From the NCBI RefSeq assembly GCF_002915175.1, contig NZ_NXEJ01000001.1:80143-144142 (forward strand): 64,000 nt of DNA, given 5' to 3'. The notes under the pieces were generated by a model. That model did no database searches and was not told where the DNA came from. It saw only the letters and a list, made by a program, of their open reading frames with translations. The position numbers were made by a program, and so were the translations under genes. Of this stretch, positions 50,194 through 58,193 are shown in pieces. This DNA is from Agrobacterium rosae (lineage in GTDB: Bacteria; Pseudomonadota; Alphaproteobacteria; Rhizobiales; Rhizobiaceae). How positions within the stretch are numbered: position 1 is the first letter of the stretch; every line of letters begins with the position of its first letter.

Positions 50194-50575
50194 CCCGGCC
50201 TGCGGCACCTCCCGCAACACACTGGCCATGATCAGGCAATCCGGCGAAGAACCCGTTATCATCGAATATCTGAAGACGCCGCCATCGCGCGCCGAGATCG
50301 TATCTCTTGCTGAAAAGATCGGCGTGCCGCTGCGCAGCCTGCTGCGCGAGAAAGGCACGCCCTATGCTGAGCTTGGCCTTTCGGACGAGACGTTGAGTGA
50401 CGAGGCCCTGCTAGATGCCATCGAAGCGCATCCGATTCTTTTGAACCGGCCCATCGTGGTGACGGAAAAAGCTGCGCGATTGTGCCGCCCATCTGAACTG
50501 GTACTGGACCTATTGCCGAATGCGCAAATCGGCACATTCACCAAAGAAGATGGCGAAATCGTCAAGGTGCCCTGA
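50171..50575 (+). CDS. arsC: Arsenate reductase (glutaredoxin-dependent ArsC family)
   Basis: A 134-residue thioredoxin-fold protein. The catalytic Cys is in [12 protein letters not shown] (residue 11), and the arginines that hold arsenate are in [22 protein letters not shown] stands eight bases before the ATG, so the 23-base overlap with truA looks real. No arsR, arsB or acr3 is adjacent, so it may be a general reductase expressed with the translation genes. Confidence 0.9.
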   Translation: MTVTIYHNPACGTSRNTLAMIRQSGEEPVIIEYLKTPPSRAEIVSLAEKIGVPLRSLLREKGTPYAELGLSDETLSDEALLDAIEAHPILLNRPIVVTEKAARLCRPSELVLDLLPNAQIGTFTKEDGEIVKVP

Positions 50576-50578
50576 GCC

Positions 50579-51175
50579 TCAGTTCGGATAGACACCCAAG
50601 AAGCGTTGCAGAATTTCTGACAAGATCATGCCGGGAACCAGCAGCGTCATGACGAGTGCCGTGACGAGCAACGGCTGTTCGCGGATAAAGAACTTCAGGA
50701 TACGGGCGAAAGTGAACACCAACGTCAGCAACAGTGCAAACCACAGAATTGCCACCAGCCCCTGCAAGGCCGGAAACAGCAGCGCAATCAGGATGAGTGT
50801 GGCGTAGCCATAGGAAAACGGCACGGAGAGCCAGTTTGCCACGACCACAATGGCTGGAAACTTTCCTTTGGAGCCCAAGGCCATCAACAAAATGCCGATG
50901 AGGATTAACGGTACCATCCAGCAAATGGCCTCGACCATGGCCAGCCGGAAAAAGAAAATGCCACCGGTGCCGACACCCTTCGGCAAAACGGACAGATAGG
51001 CCTCATGCCACCAGTACCAGGACAAAGCCATGGAGGGCAGGCACCACAGAGCCGCATAAAACGAGCGCGTCATGCCGCGATCCGTCAAATCCAGCAAACG
51101 CCCCCCGGCAGGATCACCGAGAAACAGGAGCCACAGGCCTCTGACGTATAAAGTTATCTCGTTATACGACGGCAT
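50579..51175 (-). CDS. Integral membrane protein, paralogue of the next gene
   Basis: Unknown function. The product is 198 aa with five to six membrane segments. The ATG at 51175 follows GGGGATACC; the longer frame to 51199 has no ribosome site. It shares a pattern with its neighbour: RGLWLL..GD..G...D near residues 12-29, RSF...W.LP near 37-46, NW..VP.SY in the middle and SE.L..FLGV at the C-terminus. It lies downstream of dapE and the second paralogue, and converges with arsC (3-bp gap). The pair looks like an old tandem duplication. Confidence 0.72.
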   Translation of the reverse strand: MPSYNEITLYVRGLWLLFLGDPAGGRLLDLTDRGMTRSFYAALWCLPSMALSWYWWHEAYLSVLPKGVGTGGIFFFRLAMVEAICWMVPLILIGILLMALGSKGKFPAIVVVANWLSVPFSYGYATLILIALLFPALQGLVAILWFALLLTLVFTFARILKFFIREQPLLVTALVMTLLVPGMILSEILQRFLGVYPN

Positions 51176-51204
51176 GGTATCCCCGTTTGCTATCCGCAAA
51201 TCTA

Positions 51205-51816
51205 TTAATAGGCAGCGGATACCCCTAGAAAGCTCGCTAGTTCAGTGCTCATCACATACTGCGGTGCAAGTGTTAGAACGAGCAGGCAAAGGATTTGCCA
51301 GGCATGCGCACCGCTTGCAGTTTTTAACAAAGTCCAGAGCCACACGGCGAGAAGCAGAAATCCTCCAGCAAGCACGATTAGGGAAATTGTCGAACTGAAG
51401 CTGTCTGCCTGATCTAAGCCATAGGCCAAATAAATGATCCCGACTGATAAGTAGCTTGATGGGACCAGAAACCAGTTCGTGAGAACAATCAGTGCTCCTG
51501 TCGATATATTTATTCTCAACAGCGGAACACACAAAAAAATCAGAAGCGGCGTTGTGACAAGAGCAAGGGCTTCGATTGCGCCGACTTTGGCGTAGAAATC
51601 GAGGCTGCCTTGATCAGCATCTGGTATTTCAGTGAGAAATTCCAGTCTTTGAAATATGAGGTAGGCAATGATTACCGGGAGTGACCATATTATTGCGAGA
51701 AACGACCGCGCTACGCCAATAATCGATGTATCAAAAGCCTGCATGCCATCTTGGTCGCCTTGCCCCAGCAACCAAAGGCCTCTCAAGCTGCGTGCGAACT
51801 CGCTACGCAGAAGCAT
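51205..51816 (-). CDS. Integral membrane protein, paralogue of the previous gene
   Basis: Unknown function. The product is 203 aa with about six membrane segments. Its start at 51816 is chosen by alignment with the paralogue (both begin 11 residues before RGLWLL) and overlaps the 3' end of dapE by 14 bases. Divergence between the two copies is large except at RGLWLL, RSF, NW..VP.SY and the C-terminal FLGV, so these are probably functional positions. The base composition is slightly more AT-rich than dapE. Confidence 0.7.
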   Translation of the reverse strand: MLLRSEFARSLRGLWLLGQGDQDGMQAFDTSIIGVARSFLAIIWSLPVIIAYLIFQRLEFLTEIPDADQGSLDFYAKVGAIEALALVTTPLLIFLCVPLLRINISTGALIVLTNWFLVPSSYLSVGIIYLAYGLDQADSFSSTISLIVLAGGFLLLAVWLWTLLKTASGAHAWQILCLLVLTLAPQYVMSTELASFLGVSAAY

Positions 51817-52996
51817 GGTCAAACCAGCGTTCGATGAAGACCTCATAGATGCGGGTCAGGGTTTCGAGATCTGCTACGGCCACGCGCTCATCCACCATGT
51901 GCATGGTCTGGCCAACGAGGCCGAATTCCACCACGGGGCAATAGTCCTTGATGAAACGGGCATCCGACGTGCCGCCGGTGGTCGATAGCTTCGGCTCGTT
52001 GCCGGTGACCTCTGCCACCGCACCCGAAAGCGATGAAATCAGCGCATTGTTGCGCGTCAGGAAAACGTGGGACGGGCGGTCGGCCCAGATGATGTCGTAT
52101 GTGACCGGCGAACGATCCGGGCGCAGCACGCCATCGGCGGCGGCCTCATCCAGACGGCGGATAATTTCGGCGCGCAGCGTTTCAGCCGTCCAGGTATCGT
52201 TGAAACGGATGTTGAAGGCAGCCGTCGCCTTGGATGGAATGACGTTAGTGGCTGCGTTGCCGGTGTCGATGGTCGTTACCTCGAGGTTCGACGGCTGGAA
52301 ATTATCCGTGCCGTTGTCGAAGGGCGGGTCCATCAGAGACTGGGTCAGTTGCAACATGCCACGAATGGGATTGTCGGCCAGATGCGGATAGGCGGCGTGG
52401 CCCTGCACGCCATGAACGACGATGCGGCCCGACAGCGAGCCGCGACGGCCGATCTTGATCATGTCGCCGAGCTGATCCGGGTTGGTGGGTTCACCCACCA
52501 CGCAGGCATCCCATGTCTCACCTTTGGCGGCGGCCCATTCCAGAAGCTTGGAGGTGCCGTTGATAGACGGGCCCTCTTCATCGCCGGTGATGAGGAAGGA
52601 GACAGAGCCTTGGGGCTTTCCATGTTTTTCGATATAGCGGGAGATGGCCGCGACGAAGCAGGCGATGCCGCCTTTCATATCCACAGCACCGCGCCCGAAC
52701 ATCTCACCATCAGCGATGTCGGCTGCAAAGGGCGGATGGCTCCAGGCGGTCTCGTCACCCACAGGCACGACATCGGTGTGGCCCGCAAACATCAGATGCG
52801 GGCCTTGGTCGCCAAGCCGGGCATAGAGATTTTCGACGTCGGGCGTTCCCTCTTCCGTTGCCATCACACGCTCTACCGTAAAGCCGAGCGGGCTCAGCAG
52901 GCTGTCGAGCAGCGTCAGCGCTCCACCTTCTACTGGTGTCACCGACGGGCAACGGATAAGGGCGGCGAGATTGGCGACGGGATCGGTGGCGTGCAT
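51803..52996 (-). CDS. dapE: Succinyl-diaminopimelate desuccinylase
   Basis: Zinc metallopeptidase (M20) of the succinylase lysine/diaminopimelate pathway. The 397-residue product has the metal ligands in FAGHTDVVPVG, GAVDMKGG, TGDEEGPSINGT and, near the C-terminus, the final His in MHMVDE. 17 bp downstream of dapD. Confidence 0.96.
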   Translation of the reverse strand: MHATDPVANLAALIRCPSVTPVEGGALTLLDSLLSPLGFTVERVMATEEGTPDVENLYARLGDQGPHLMFAGHTDVVPVGDETAWSHPPFAADIADGEMFGRGAVDMKGGIACFVAAISRYIEKHGKPQGSVSFLITGDEEGPSINGTSKLLEWAAAKGETWDACVVGEPTNPDQLGDMIKIGRRGSLSGRIVVHGVQGHAAYPHLADNPIRGMLQLTQSLMDPPFDNGTDNFQPSNLEVTTIDTGNAATNVIPSKATAAFNIRFNDTWTAETLRAEIIRRLDEAAADGVLRPDRSPVTYDIIWADRPSHVFLTRNNALISSLSGAVAEVTGNEPKLSTTGGTSDARFIKDYCPVVEFGLVGQTMHMVDERVAVADLETLTRIYEVFIERWFDHASA

Positions 52997-53013
52997 GGGT
53001 CAGTCTACTTCTA

Positions 53014-53868
53014 TCAGTCGCGCAGCAACTCGTTGATGCCGGTCTTGGAGCGGGTCTTCTCATCGACGGTCTTGACGATGACGGCGCAATAGAGGCTCGG
53101 ACCCATCTCGCCATTCGGGAAGGGCTTGCCCGGCATGGTGCCAGCAACAACCACGGAATAAGGCGGCACTTCGCCATAGGTGATCGAGCCTGTCACGCGG
53201 TCCACGATCTTGGTGGACTTGCCGATGAACACGCCCATGCCGAGAACGGCACCTTCGCGAACGATGCAGCCTTCCACGACTTCTGAACGGGCGCCGATGA
53301 AGCAATTGTCTTCGATGATGGTCGGGCCCGCCTGAAGCGGTTCAAGCACGCCGCCGATACCGACGCCGCCAGACAGATGCACGTTCTTGCCGATCTGCGC
53401 GCAGGAGCCGACGGTCGCCCATGTATCGACCATGGTGCCTTCATCGACGTAGGCACCAAGATTGACGAAGGACGGCATCAGCACGACGTTCTTGGCAACG
53501 TAAGCAGAGCGGCGCACGACGGCATTCGGCACGGCGCGGAAACCTGCGGCACGGAACTGGTTTTCACCCCAGTTCTCGAATTTGGAGGGCACCTTGTCCC
53601 ACCATGTGGATTCGCCCGGGCCGCCGGTGACGATCTCCATGTCGTTGAGACGGAAGGAGAGCAGCACGGCTTTCTTCAGCCACTGGTTCACGGTCCAGTT
53701 GCCATCGGCCTGCTTTTCGGCAACGCGCACTTGGCCTGCGTCAAGCAGGTTCAGCGCGGTTTCGACGGCATCGCGAACTTCGCCTTTGGTCGATATGTTG
53801 ACGCTGTCGCGATTATCGAATGCGGTTTCGATGATTGTTTCAAGGGAGCCAAGATCCGAGATGCTCAT
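53014..53868 (-). CDS. dapD: Tetrahydrodipicolinate N-succinyltransferase
   Basis: Left-handed beta-helix acyltransferase, 284 aa, first committed step of the succinylase branch of DAP synthesis. The hexapeptide repeats span about residues 120-230 (for example [25 protein letters not shown]). First gene of dapD-dapE and the two membrane-protein genes; divergent from the LOG-family gene. Confidence 0.96.
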   Translation of the reverse strand: MSISDLGSLETIIETAFDNRDSVNISTKGEVRDAVETALNLLDAGQVRVAEKQADGNWTVNQWLKKAVLLSFRLNDMEIVTGGPGESTWWDKVPSKFENWGENQFRAAGFRAVPNAVVRRSAYVAKNVVLMPSFVNLGAYVDEGTMVDTWATVGSCAQIGKNVHLSGGVGIGGVLEPLQAGPTIIEDNCFIGARSEVVEGCIVREGAVLGMGVFIGKSTKIVDRVTGSITYGEVPPYSVVVAGTMPGKPFPNGEMGPSLYCAVIVKTVDEKTRSKTGINELLRD

Positions 53869-54006
53869 GAGAATTCCTTAAACTTCGCTGACTATCGTCA
53901 CATAAAGGGAAATATCCGCACCGCTGGCCGGACATGGTCAATTGCTCTAAGCGAGTGTTTCAAGGGCGTCAATGTGATTTGGCGCAGGCTGACGAAAGGC
54001 ATGGAC

Positions 54007-54867
54007 ATGGCAAAACTGAAAAATGGCAAGTTGCGGCGCAAGGATGGCGTCTGGGACCCTTTGAAATCCAGCTCGGATGACAAGCAGCAGGCAGAAGGCT
54101 TGCCCAAAACCCCGCAATCGGCCTCGCCATCCTATCGCCTGGCCTATGCCGATACCGATTTTCTGTGCCGCGAAGAGTTGCGCCCCATTCGGCTGCAACT
54201 GGAACTGATGAAGCCGGAAATGATCCTGACCGAGCGCGGCATCAAATCCACCGTGGTGCTGTTTGGCGGGGCGCGCATTCCAGAGCCGGGCGGCGAAGCC
54301 TGGGCGGCGCGCAACGAAACGCAGAGAAAGAACCTCGAGGCCGCCTCGGTCTATTACGACGAAGCTCGCAAGTTCGCAAAACTCTGCGCCGGTGAATCCG
54401 AAAAGCATGACCACCGCGAATATGTGGTGATGACGGGCGGCGGACCAGGCGTGATGGAAGCGGGCAATCGCGGCGCATCGGAAGCCGGTGCGCCATCAAT
54501 CGGCCTCAACATCCTGCTGCCGCACGAGCAGGCACCCAACCCGCATGTGACGCCGGACCTCAGCTTCAACTTCCACTATTTCGCCATCCGCAAAATGCAT
54601 TTTCTGATGCGCGCCAAGGCGGTCGTGGTGTTCCCCGGCGGCTTCGGCACCATGGATGAGCTGTTCGAAACGCTGACACTAATTCAGACCAAGCGCATGG
54701 CACCCATTCCGCTCATCCTGTTCGGTGAAGCGTTCTGGCGCTCCATCATCAATTTCGAAGCGCTGGCCGATTTCGGGACTATTGCGCCAGATGATATGGA
54801 TCTGCTGCATTTCTGCGAAACGGCTGAGGATGCGTGGAAGGTTGTTGCGGATTTTTATGAGCTTTGA
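54007..54867 (+). CDS. LOG-family Rossmann nucleotide-binding protein
   Basis: A 286-residue protein. A basic/charged N-terminus of about 55 residues precedes the lysine-decarboxylase-like Rossmann domain with the two LOG motifs VVMTGGGPGVMEAGNRGA and VVFPGGFGTMDELFE. LOG proteins cut nucleoside monophosphates to base and ribose-5-phosphate; some activate cytokinins, others recycle nucleotides. Which applies is unknown. The ATG at 54007 has GAAAGG at proper distance; one at 54001 is too close. Older frames to 53377 only run antisense to dapD. Confidence 0.85.
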   Translation: MAKLKNGKLRRKDGVWDPLKSSSDDKQQAEGLPKTPQSASPSYRLAYADTDFLCREELRPIRLQLELMKPEMILTERGIKSTVVLFGGARIPEPGGEAWAARNETQRKNLEAASVYYDEARKFAKLCAGESEKHDHREYVVMTGGGPGVMEAGNRGASEAGAPSIGLNILLPHEQAPNPHVTPDLSFNFHYFAIRKMHFLMRAKAVVVFPGGFGTMDELFETLTLIQTKRMAPIPLILFGEAFWRSIINFEALADFGTIAPDDMDLLHFCETAEDAWKVVADFYEL

Positions 54868-54897
54868 GTGCTCGATGGCCGCACGACGCTCACCGCT

Positions 54898-54981
54898 CGT
54901 CATCCTCGGCCCTGTGCCGAGGATCTAACGAACCACAACATGAAACGTGGTTAGACCCTCGGGACAAGCCCGAGGGTGACG
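54898..54981. repeat. Two-hairpin palindromic intergenic element
   Basis: Hairpin 1 is ATCCTCGGC / GCCGAGGAT (54902-54924, 5-nt loop). Hairpin 2 is ACCCTCGGG / CCCGAGGGT (54955-54977, 5-nt loop). CTAAC at 54925-54929 pairs with GTTAG at 54950-54954, and CGTC at 54898 matches GACG at 54978, so the whole is a larger inverted arrangement. Similar CGTCATCCTCGG-type elements are scattered in rhizobial genomes, a REP/BIME-like form. Only this copy is in the window. Confidence 0.65.
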
Positions 54982-55014
54982 AAGGAGAGGGGAGAACCCG
55001 CCCTCAACTTATTT

Positions 55015-55959
55015 TCAAATCCGCGCAAACCGCTCCGTCAGCAGCGCGAAGAAACCATCCGCATCCACATCGCGCATGACACGGGCATTCGGTTCGCGGC
55101 CCGTAACCTTCCACCAGTCGACAACCGTCATGCCGATGGTGAGTTCGGAATTCACCTCGATCTCGACATTGCAATCGCGACCGTCGAACAGTTCCGGCTT
55201 GATGAGATAGGCAATCACGGTCGGATCATGCAGCGGGCCGCCGTCGGAACCGTATTTCTCCACGTCGAAGCGTTCGAAGAACTCCAGCATCTCCGCCATG
55301 GCAATCGCAGGACGGGTGCCGATATCGCGGATGGCGGCAACGCGGGCCTTGGTGGTGAGAAGCTTGTGCGTCACGTCGAGCGGCATCATGACCAGCGGAA
55401 TGCCGGAGCGGAAGACGATGTCTGCGGCCTGCGGATCGACATAGATGTTGAATTCGGCAGCGGGCGTGATGTTGCCGCCTTCGAAGAAGCCGCCACCCAT
55501 CAGCACCAGTTCCTTCACGCGCGGCGCAATATCGGGTGCCTTCTGCAAGGCGGTGGCGATGTTGGTGAGCGCGCCCAATGTGCAGAGCGTGATGGTGCCT
55601 TCCGGCTCGTGGCGGATCGTCTCGATGATGAAATCGATGGCGTTCTGCGATTGTGCCTCAAGCACCGGCTCCGGCAAGGTCGGACCGTCCAGCCCGGTGC
55701 TGCCATGAACGTGCTCGGCGGTAATCGGCGCACGGACCAGCGGGCGCTCGCAGCCTTCATAGACAGGGATTTCCGTGCGGTTGCAGAGTTCCAGCATGAT
55801 GCGGATGTTGCGGCTGGTCAGCTTCAGCGGCACGTTGCCTGCAACGGCGCAAAGACCGAGGACTTCGATTTCCTCCGGGCTTGCCAATGCCAGCATGATG
55901 GCGGCTGCGTCGTCCTGCCCCGGATCGGTGTCGATAATGATTTTTCTGCGCTCGGCCAT
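55015..55959 (-). CDS. Inosine-uridine preferring nucleoside hydrolase
   Basis: A 314-residue nucleoside N-ribohydrolase. The calcium-binding aspartate motif is IIIDTDPGQDDAAAI at the N-terminus, with MGGGFFEGGNITPAAEFNIYVDP and HDPTVIAYL (active-site His and metal Asp) further on. AGGAAG precedes the ATG at 55959; the frame to 56157 is only an open extension crossing the hsp20 leader. With rbsK it could feed ribose from nucleosides into metabolism. Confidence 0.92.
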   Translation of the reverse strand: MAERRKIIIDTDPGQDDAAAIMLALASPEEIEVLGLCAVAGNVPLKLTSRNIRIMLELCNRTEIPVYEGCERPLVRAPITAEHVHGSTGLDGPTLPEPVLEAQSQNAIDFIIETIRHEPEGTITLCTLGALTNIATALQKAPDIAPRVKELVLMGGGFFEGGNITPAAEFNIYVDPQAADIVFRSGIPLVMMPLDVTHKLLTTKARVAAIRDIGTRPAIAMAEMLEFFERFDVEKYGSDGGPLHDPTVIAYLIKPELFDGRDCNVEIEVNSELTIGMTVVDWWKVTGREPNARVMRDVDADGFFALLTERFARI

Positions 55960-56069
55960 GGTCTTCCTGCTTTTGATAAGAGATGTCTTTTCAGGCCTGT
56001 TTCCAAAGCTTGTCAAGCAGGTGGCAGTTGAGACTTTTTCCCGACACGCCGTTCTTGCTTTGCAACCCG

Positions 56070-56141
56070 CATATTCCCATATGAAACCATGCCGCCGCAA
56101 ACGGGGCAAACCACGTCGCTTGGTTACAAGGACCGAAAGAT
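56070..56141 (+). promoter_or_regulatory. ROSE-type RNA thermometer candidate before hsp20
   Basis: The last leader hairpin pairs G115-C133, T116-A132, C117-G131, C119-G130, T120-A129, T121-A128 and G122-C127 (positions 56115-56133), with G118 bulged and loop GTTA. It encloses the Shine-Dalgarno AAGGA (56128-56132), and TCGCT matches the U(U/C)GCU signature of ROSE elements. Two hairpins precede it: CATAT/ATATG at 56070-56083, and TGCC-CCG/CGG-GGCA at 56090-56108, also with a bulged G. ROSE elements melt at high temperature and free the ribosome site; they are known on rhizobial small heat-shock genes. Confidence 0.75.
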
Positions 56142-56567
56142 ATGAGCCGTATGACACCTTTCACCCATCCGCTTATGCTGGGTTTCGATGCCATGGAAAA
56201 AACGCTCGAGCGGATGACGAAAGCGAATGACGGCTATCCGCCTTACAACATTGAGCGACTGGCAGCCGAAGGCGGCAGTCCGGAGCGGCTGCGCATCACC
56301 ATTGCTGTTGCCGGGTTCTCCGAAGACGATCTTGAAGTGACGACAGCCGACAATCAGCTCATTATTCGCGGACGCCAGCAGGAACAGGACGCGAAGGACT
56401 ATCTGTATCGCGGCATTGCTGCACGGCAATTCCAGCGGGTTTTCGTGCTGGCGGAAGGCATGCAGGTCAACGATGCGCGCCTGCGAAACGGTCTGCTGTC
56501 CATTGATCTCACCCGCCCGGAAATCTCTAACGTGGTGAAGAAAATTAACATTTCCGTCTCACAGTAG
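56142..56567 (+). CDS. Small heat shock protein Hsp20 (IbpA-like)
   Basis: A 141-residue ATP-independent chaperone. The N-terminal region is MSRMTPFTHPLMLGFDAMEKTLERM; the alpha-crystallin domain covers about residues 34-128 (LRITIAVAGFSEDDLEVTTADNQLIIRGR), with the class-A rhizobial GLLSIDLTRP near 118 and a short C-terminal tail. The ATG follows AAGGA by nine bases inside the predicted thermometer hairpin. It is paired with a DUF1150 gene, an arrangement common in Rhizobiales. Confidence 0.94.
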   Translation: MSRMTPFTHPLMLGFDAMEKTLERMTKANDGYPPYNIERLAAEGGSPERLRITIAVAGFSEDDLEVTTADNQLIIRGRQQEQDAKDYLYRGIAARQFQRVFVLAEGMQVNDARLRNGLLSIDLTRPEISNVVKKINISVSQ

Positions 56568-56626
56568 GATTCTGTACGCCAAGCGACTCGTAAGCGGCAT
56601 GGCGTCTCATGAATGGAGGCTGACAT

Positions 56627-56884
56627 ATGCTCTTGAAAGAAGCGCATGCGAGTTTGACGAAGTCGCAACTAGCCCATATCGGGGCAGGCGAAGTCGGATA
56701 CATCCGAAAGATGCGCGCCGAAGAAGTAAACCGTTGCTTCCCGGAAGCACCAAATATCGATCCGACCCTGGATCTTTGGGCTTTGTTCGGTGCGGATGGT
56801 ACACCGATCCTGTTGACCGACAATCGGTCCAGCACCTTCTTCAAAGCTGCCGAAGACGAACTACGCACGATAAGCGTTCATTGA
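56627..56884 (+). CDS. DUF1150 family protein
   Basis: An 85-residue cytoplasmic protein with the DUF1150 pattern: IGAGEVGYIRKMRAEEV followed by LWALFGADGTPILLTDNRSSTFFKAAEDEL. Function unknown. It is 59 bp behind hsp20 and before a terminator, so it is probably co-expressed on heat shock. GGAGG precedes the ATG. Confidence 0.88.
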   Translation: MLLKEAHASLTKSQLAHIGAGEVGYIRKMRAEEVNRCFPEAPNIDPTLDLWALFGADGTPILLTDNRSSTFFKAAEDELRTISVH

Positions 56885-56917
56885 ACGCCGTTGGAGCGTC
56901 TGCTATTACGTCATCTC

Positions 56918-56940
56918 AAGGCACCCTCGGGTGCCTTTTG
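56918..56940 (+). terminator. Terminator after hsp20-DUF1150
   Basis: Eight-bp stem AAGGCACC / GGTGCCTT with loop CTCG, followed by TT, between DUF1150 and the opposing TRIC gene. The flanking A and T runs let it work in both directions. Confidence 0.7.
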
Positions 56941-56945
56941 CATGT

Positions 56946-57581
56946 CTACATGACATCGTCAGGCGGTCTGCCAGGACGGGGGTGGTAGCGCGGAAAGGTC
57001 CAGCCGAAAATCAGTGCCCCGCTTCGGATTGCAAAAGCGGTGAGAACACCAGCAGCCGATGCGACTAGGAGGGGCATACCCAGCGCGTGGACCGCCGTAA
57101 ACACGCAAGCGCCTGCCAAAGCGCAACTGATATAGACTTCCGGTCTTAACAACACAGACGGTTCGCCAGCCAGAATATCACGAAGAACGCCGCCGAATGT
57201 CGCCGTCATGGTGCCGGTGACAATGGCGACCGTAGGCGAGCCGCTCACGGCAAGGCCTTTGGCTGCTCCCATGACGCAATAAGCCGATAGGCCGATGGCA
57301 TCGAGCCAGATCAAGAGCCTGTATCGGGATTCCAGCAGGTGTGCCGTGAGATAGACGAGTGCGGCAACAACCACGCAGACCAGAATATAGGTCGGGTTGA
57401 CGACCCAGAAGACGGGGGAGCGCCCGAGCACGAGATCTCGCAATGTACCACCGCCGATACCTGTCACGGCAGCGAAAAACAGGAAGCCGATCAAATCGAG
57501 CTGTTTGCGTGAAGCGGCGAGGGCACCGGTGGCCGCAAAAACGGCAACGCCCGCATAATCGAGAAAAGCCAAAAGTGTCAT
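56946..57581 (-). CDS. TRIC-type (UPF0126) cation channel family protein
   Basis: A 211-residue membrane protein with seven segments formed by an internal duplication: FAATGALAASRKQLDLIG ... GIGGGTLRDLVLG, and DAIGLSAYCVMGAAKGL ... TATFGGVLRDILAG. The repeated GG-x-LRD motif is the mark of the family, structurally related to trimeric intracellular cation channels. The substrate in rhizobia is unknown. Divergent from the secreted-protein gene. Confidence 0.9.
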   Translation of the reverse strand: MTLLAFLDYAGVAVFAATGALAASRKQLDLIGFLFFAAVTGIGGGTLRDLVLGRSPVFWVVNPTYILVCVVVAALVYLTAHLLESRYRLLIWLDAIGLSAYCVMGAAKGLAVSGSPTVAIVTGTMTATFGGVLRDILAGEPSVLLRPEVYISCALAGACVFTAVHALGMPLLVASAAGVLTAFAIRSGALIFGWTFPRYHPRPGRPPDDVM

Positions 57582-57717
57582 GGGCAGGCGCTCTCCTCAA
57601 ATGTTGCGCAAGGGTCAGTGTCACGCAAGGGCCAGACCCTATGGTCCACCGCCGAACCAAGATGACATGATCTATGCTTTCGCTTCTTTAGCGGAAACAG
57701 ACCTAAAGGAAAATGCC

Positions 57718-58191
57718 GTGAAACGTCTTCTCGTCGTAACGCTTCAAGCTTTGGTGCTTTTGTTTGTGCCGGTGGTGGCACTTGCCCAGCAGGAGCTCGT
57801 GAGCGACCCGGAGATTTACGAGAAGGACCATTTTCGCACCGAATGCAAAGTGGCCGAATTCGGTGAGGGCTTCATCACCCGGCTGGATATCAACAATGAC
57901 GGGCTGATGGACGCGATCACCAATCGCGGCGCGTTGACTTGTGACGGTGAAAAGGCACGTAGCTGCGGTGACGACGGCTGCCCTTATAATTTCTATGTTC
58001 AGGTCAAGGAAGGCGGTTATCTGATGATCGCCACCGCGACGATCTACAGCTACGACTTCGTTCAGCGTTTCGGCAACATGGTTTTCGAATTCAAGATGCA
58101 TCCGCGCTTTTGCGAGCGTACCGACAGCGAACCATGCTTGATGACAGTGCGTGTGCGGGGCACGAAATTCGTAACGATTTCGAGCAAATAG
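57718..58191 (+). CDS. Secreted cysteine-containing protein, unknown function
   Basis: A 157-residue exported protein. The GTG at 57718 is preceded by AAGGA at good distance and gives the signal peptide KRLLVVTLQALVLLFVPVVALAQQ; the longer frame back to 57580 runs through the divergent promoter. The mature part has six cysteines (TECK, LTCD, RSCGDDGC, RFCE, EPCL), suggesting disulfides, and an EF-hand-like DINNDGLMDA near residue 60 that may bind calcium. No named domain recognised. Confidence 0.75.
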   Translation: MKRLLVVTLQALVLLFVPVVALAQQELVSDPEIYEKDHFRTECKVAEFGEGFITRLDINNDGLMDAITNRGALTCDGEKARSCGDDGCPYNFYVQVKEGGYLMIATATIYSYDFVQRFGNMVFEFKMHPRFCERTDSEPCLMTVRVRGTKFVTISSK

Positions 58192-58193
58192 CG

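Noticed and set aside
53377..54006. N-terminal extension of the LOG-family gene to 53377
   Set aside because: The extension runs antisense through dapD and shows no domain. A good ribosome site sits at 54007.
54898..54981. CRISPR-like repeats
   Set aside because: The element is two different inverted hairpins, not direct repeats with regular spacers. No cas genes are present.
55960..56157. N-terminal extension of the nucleoside hydrolase to 56157
   Set aside because: It would cross the hsp20 leader. The family N-terminus and AGGAAG are at 55959.
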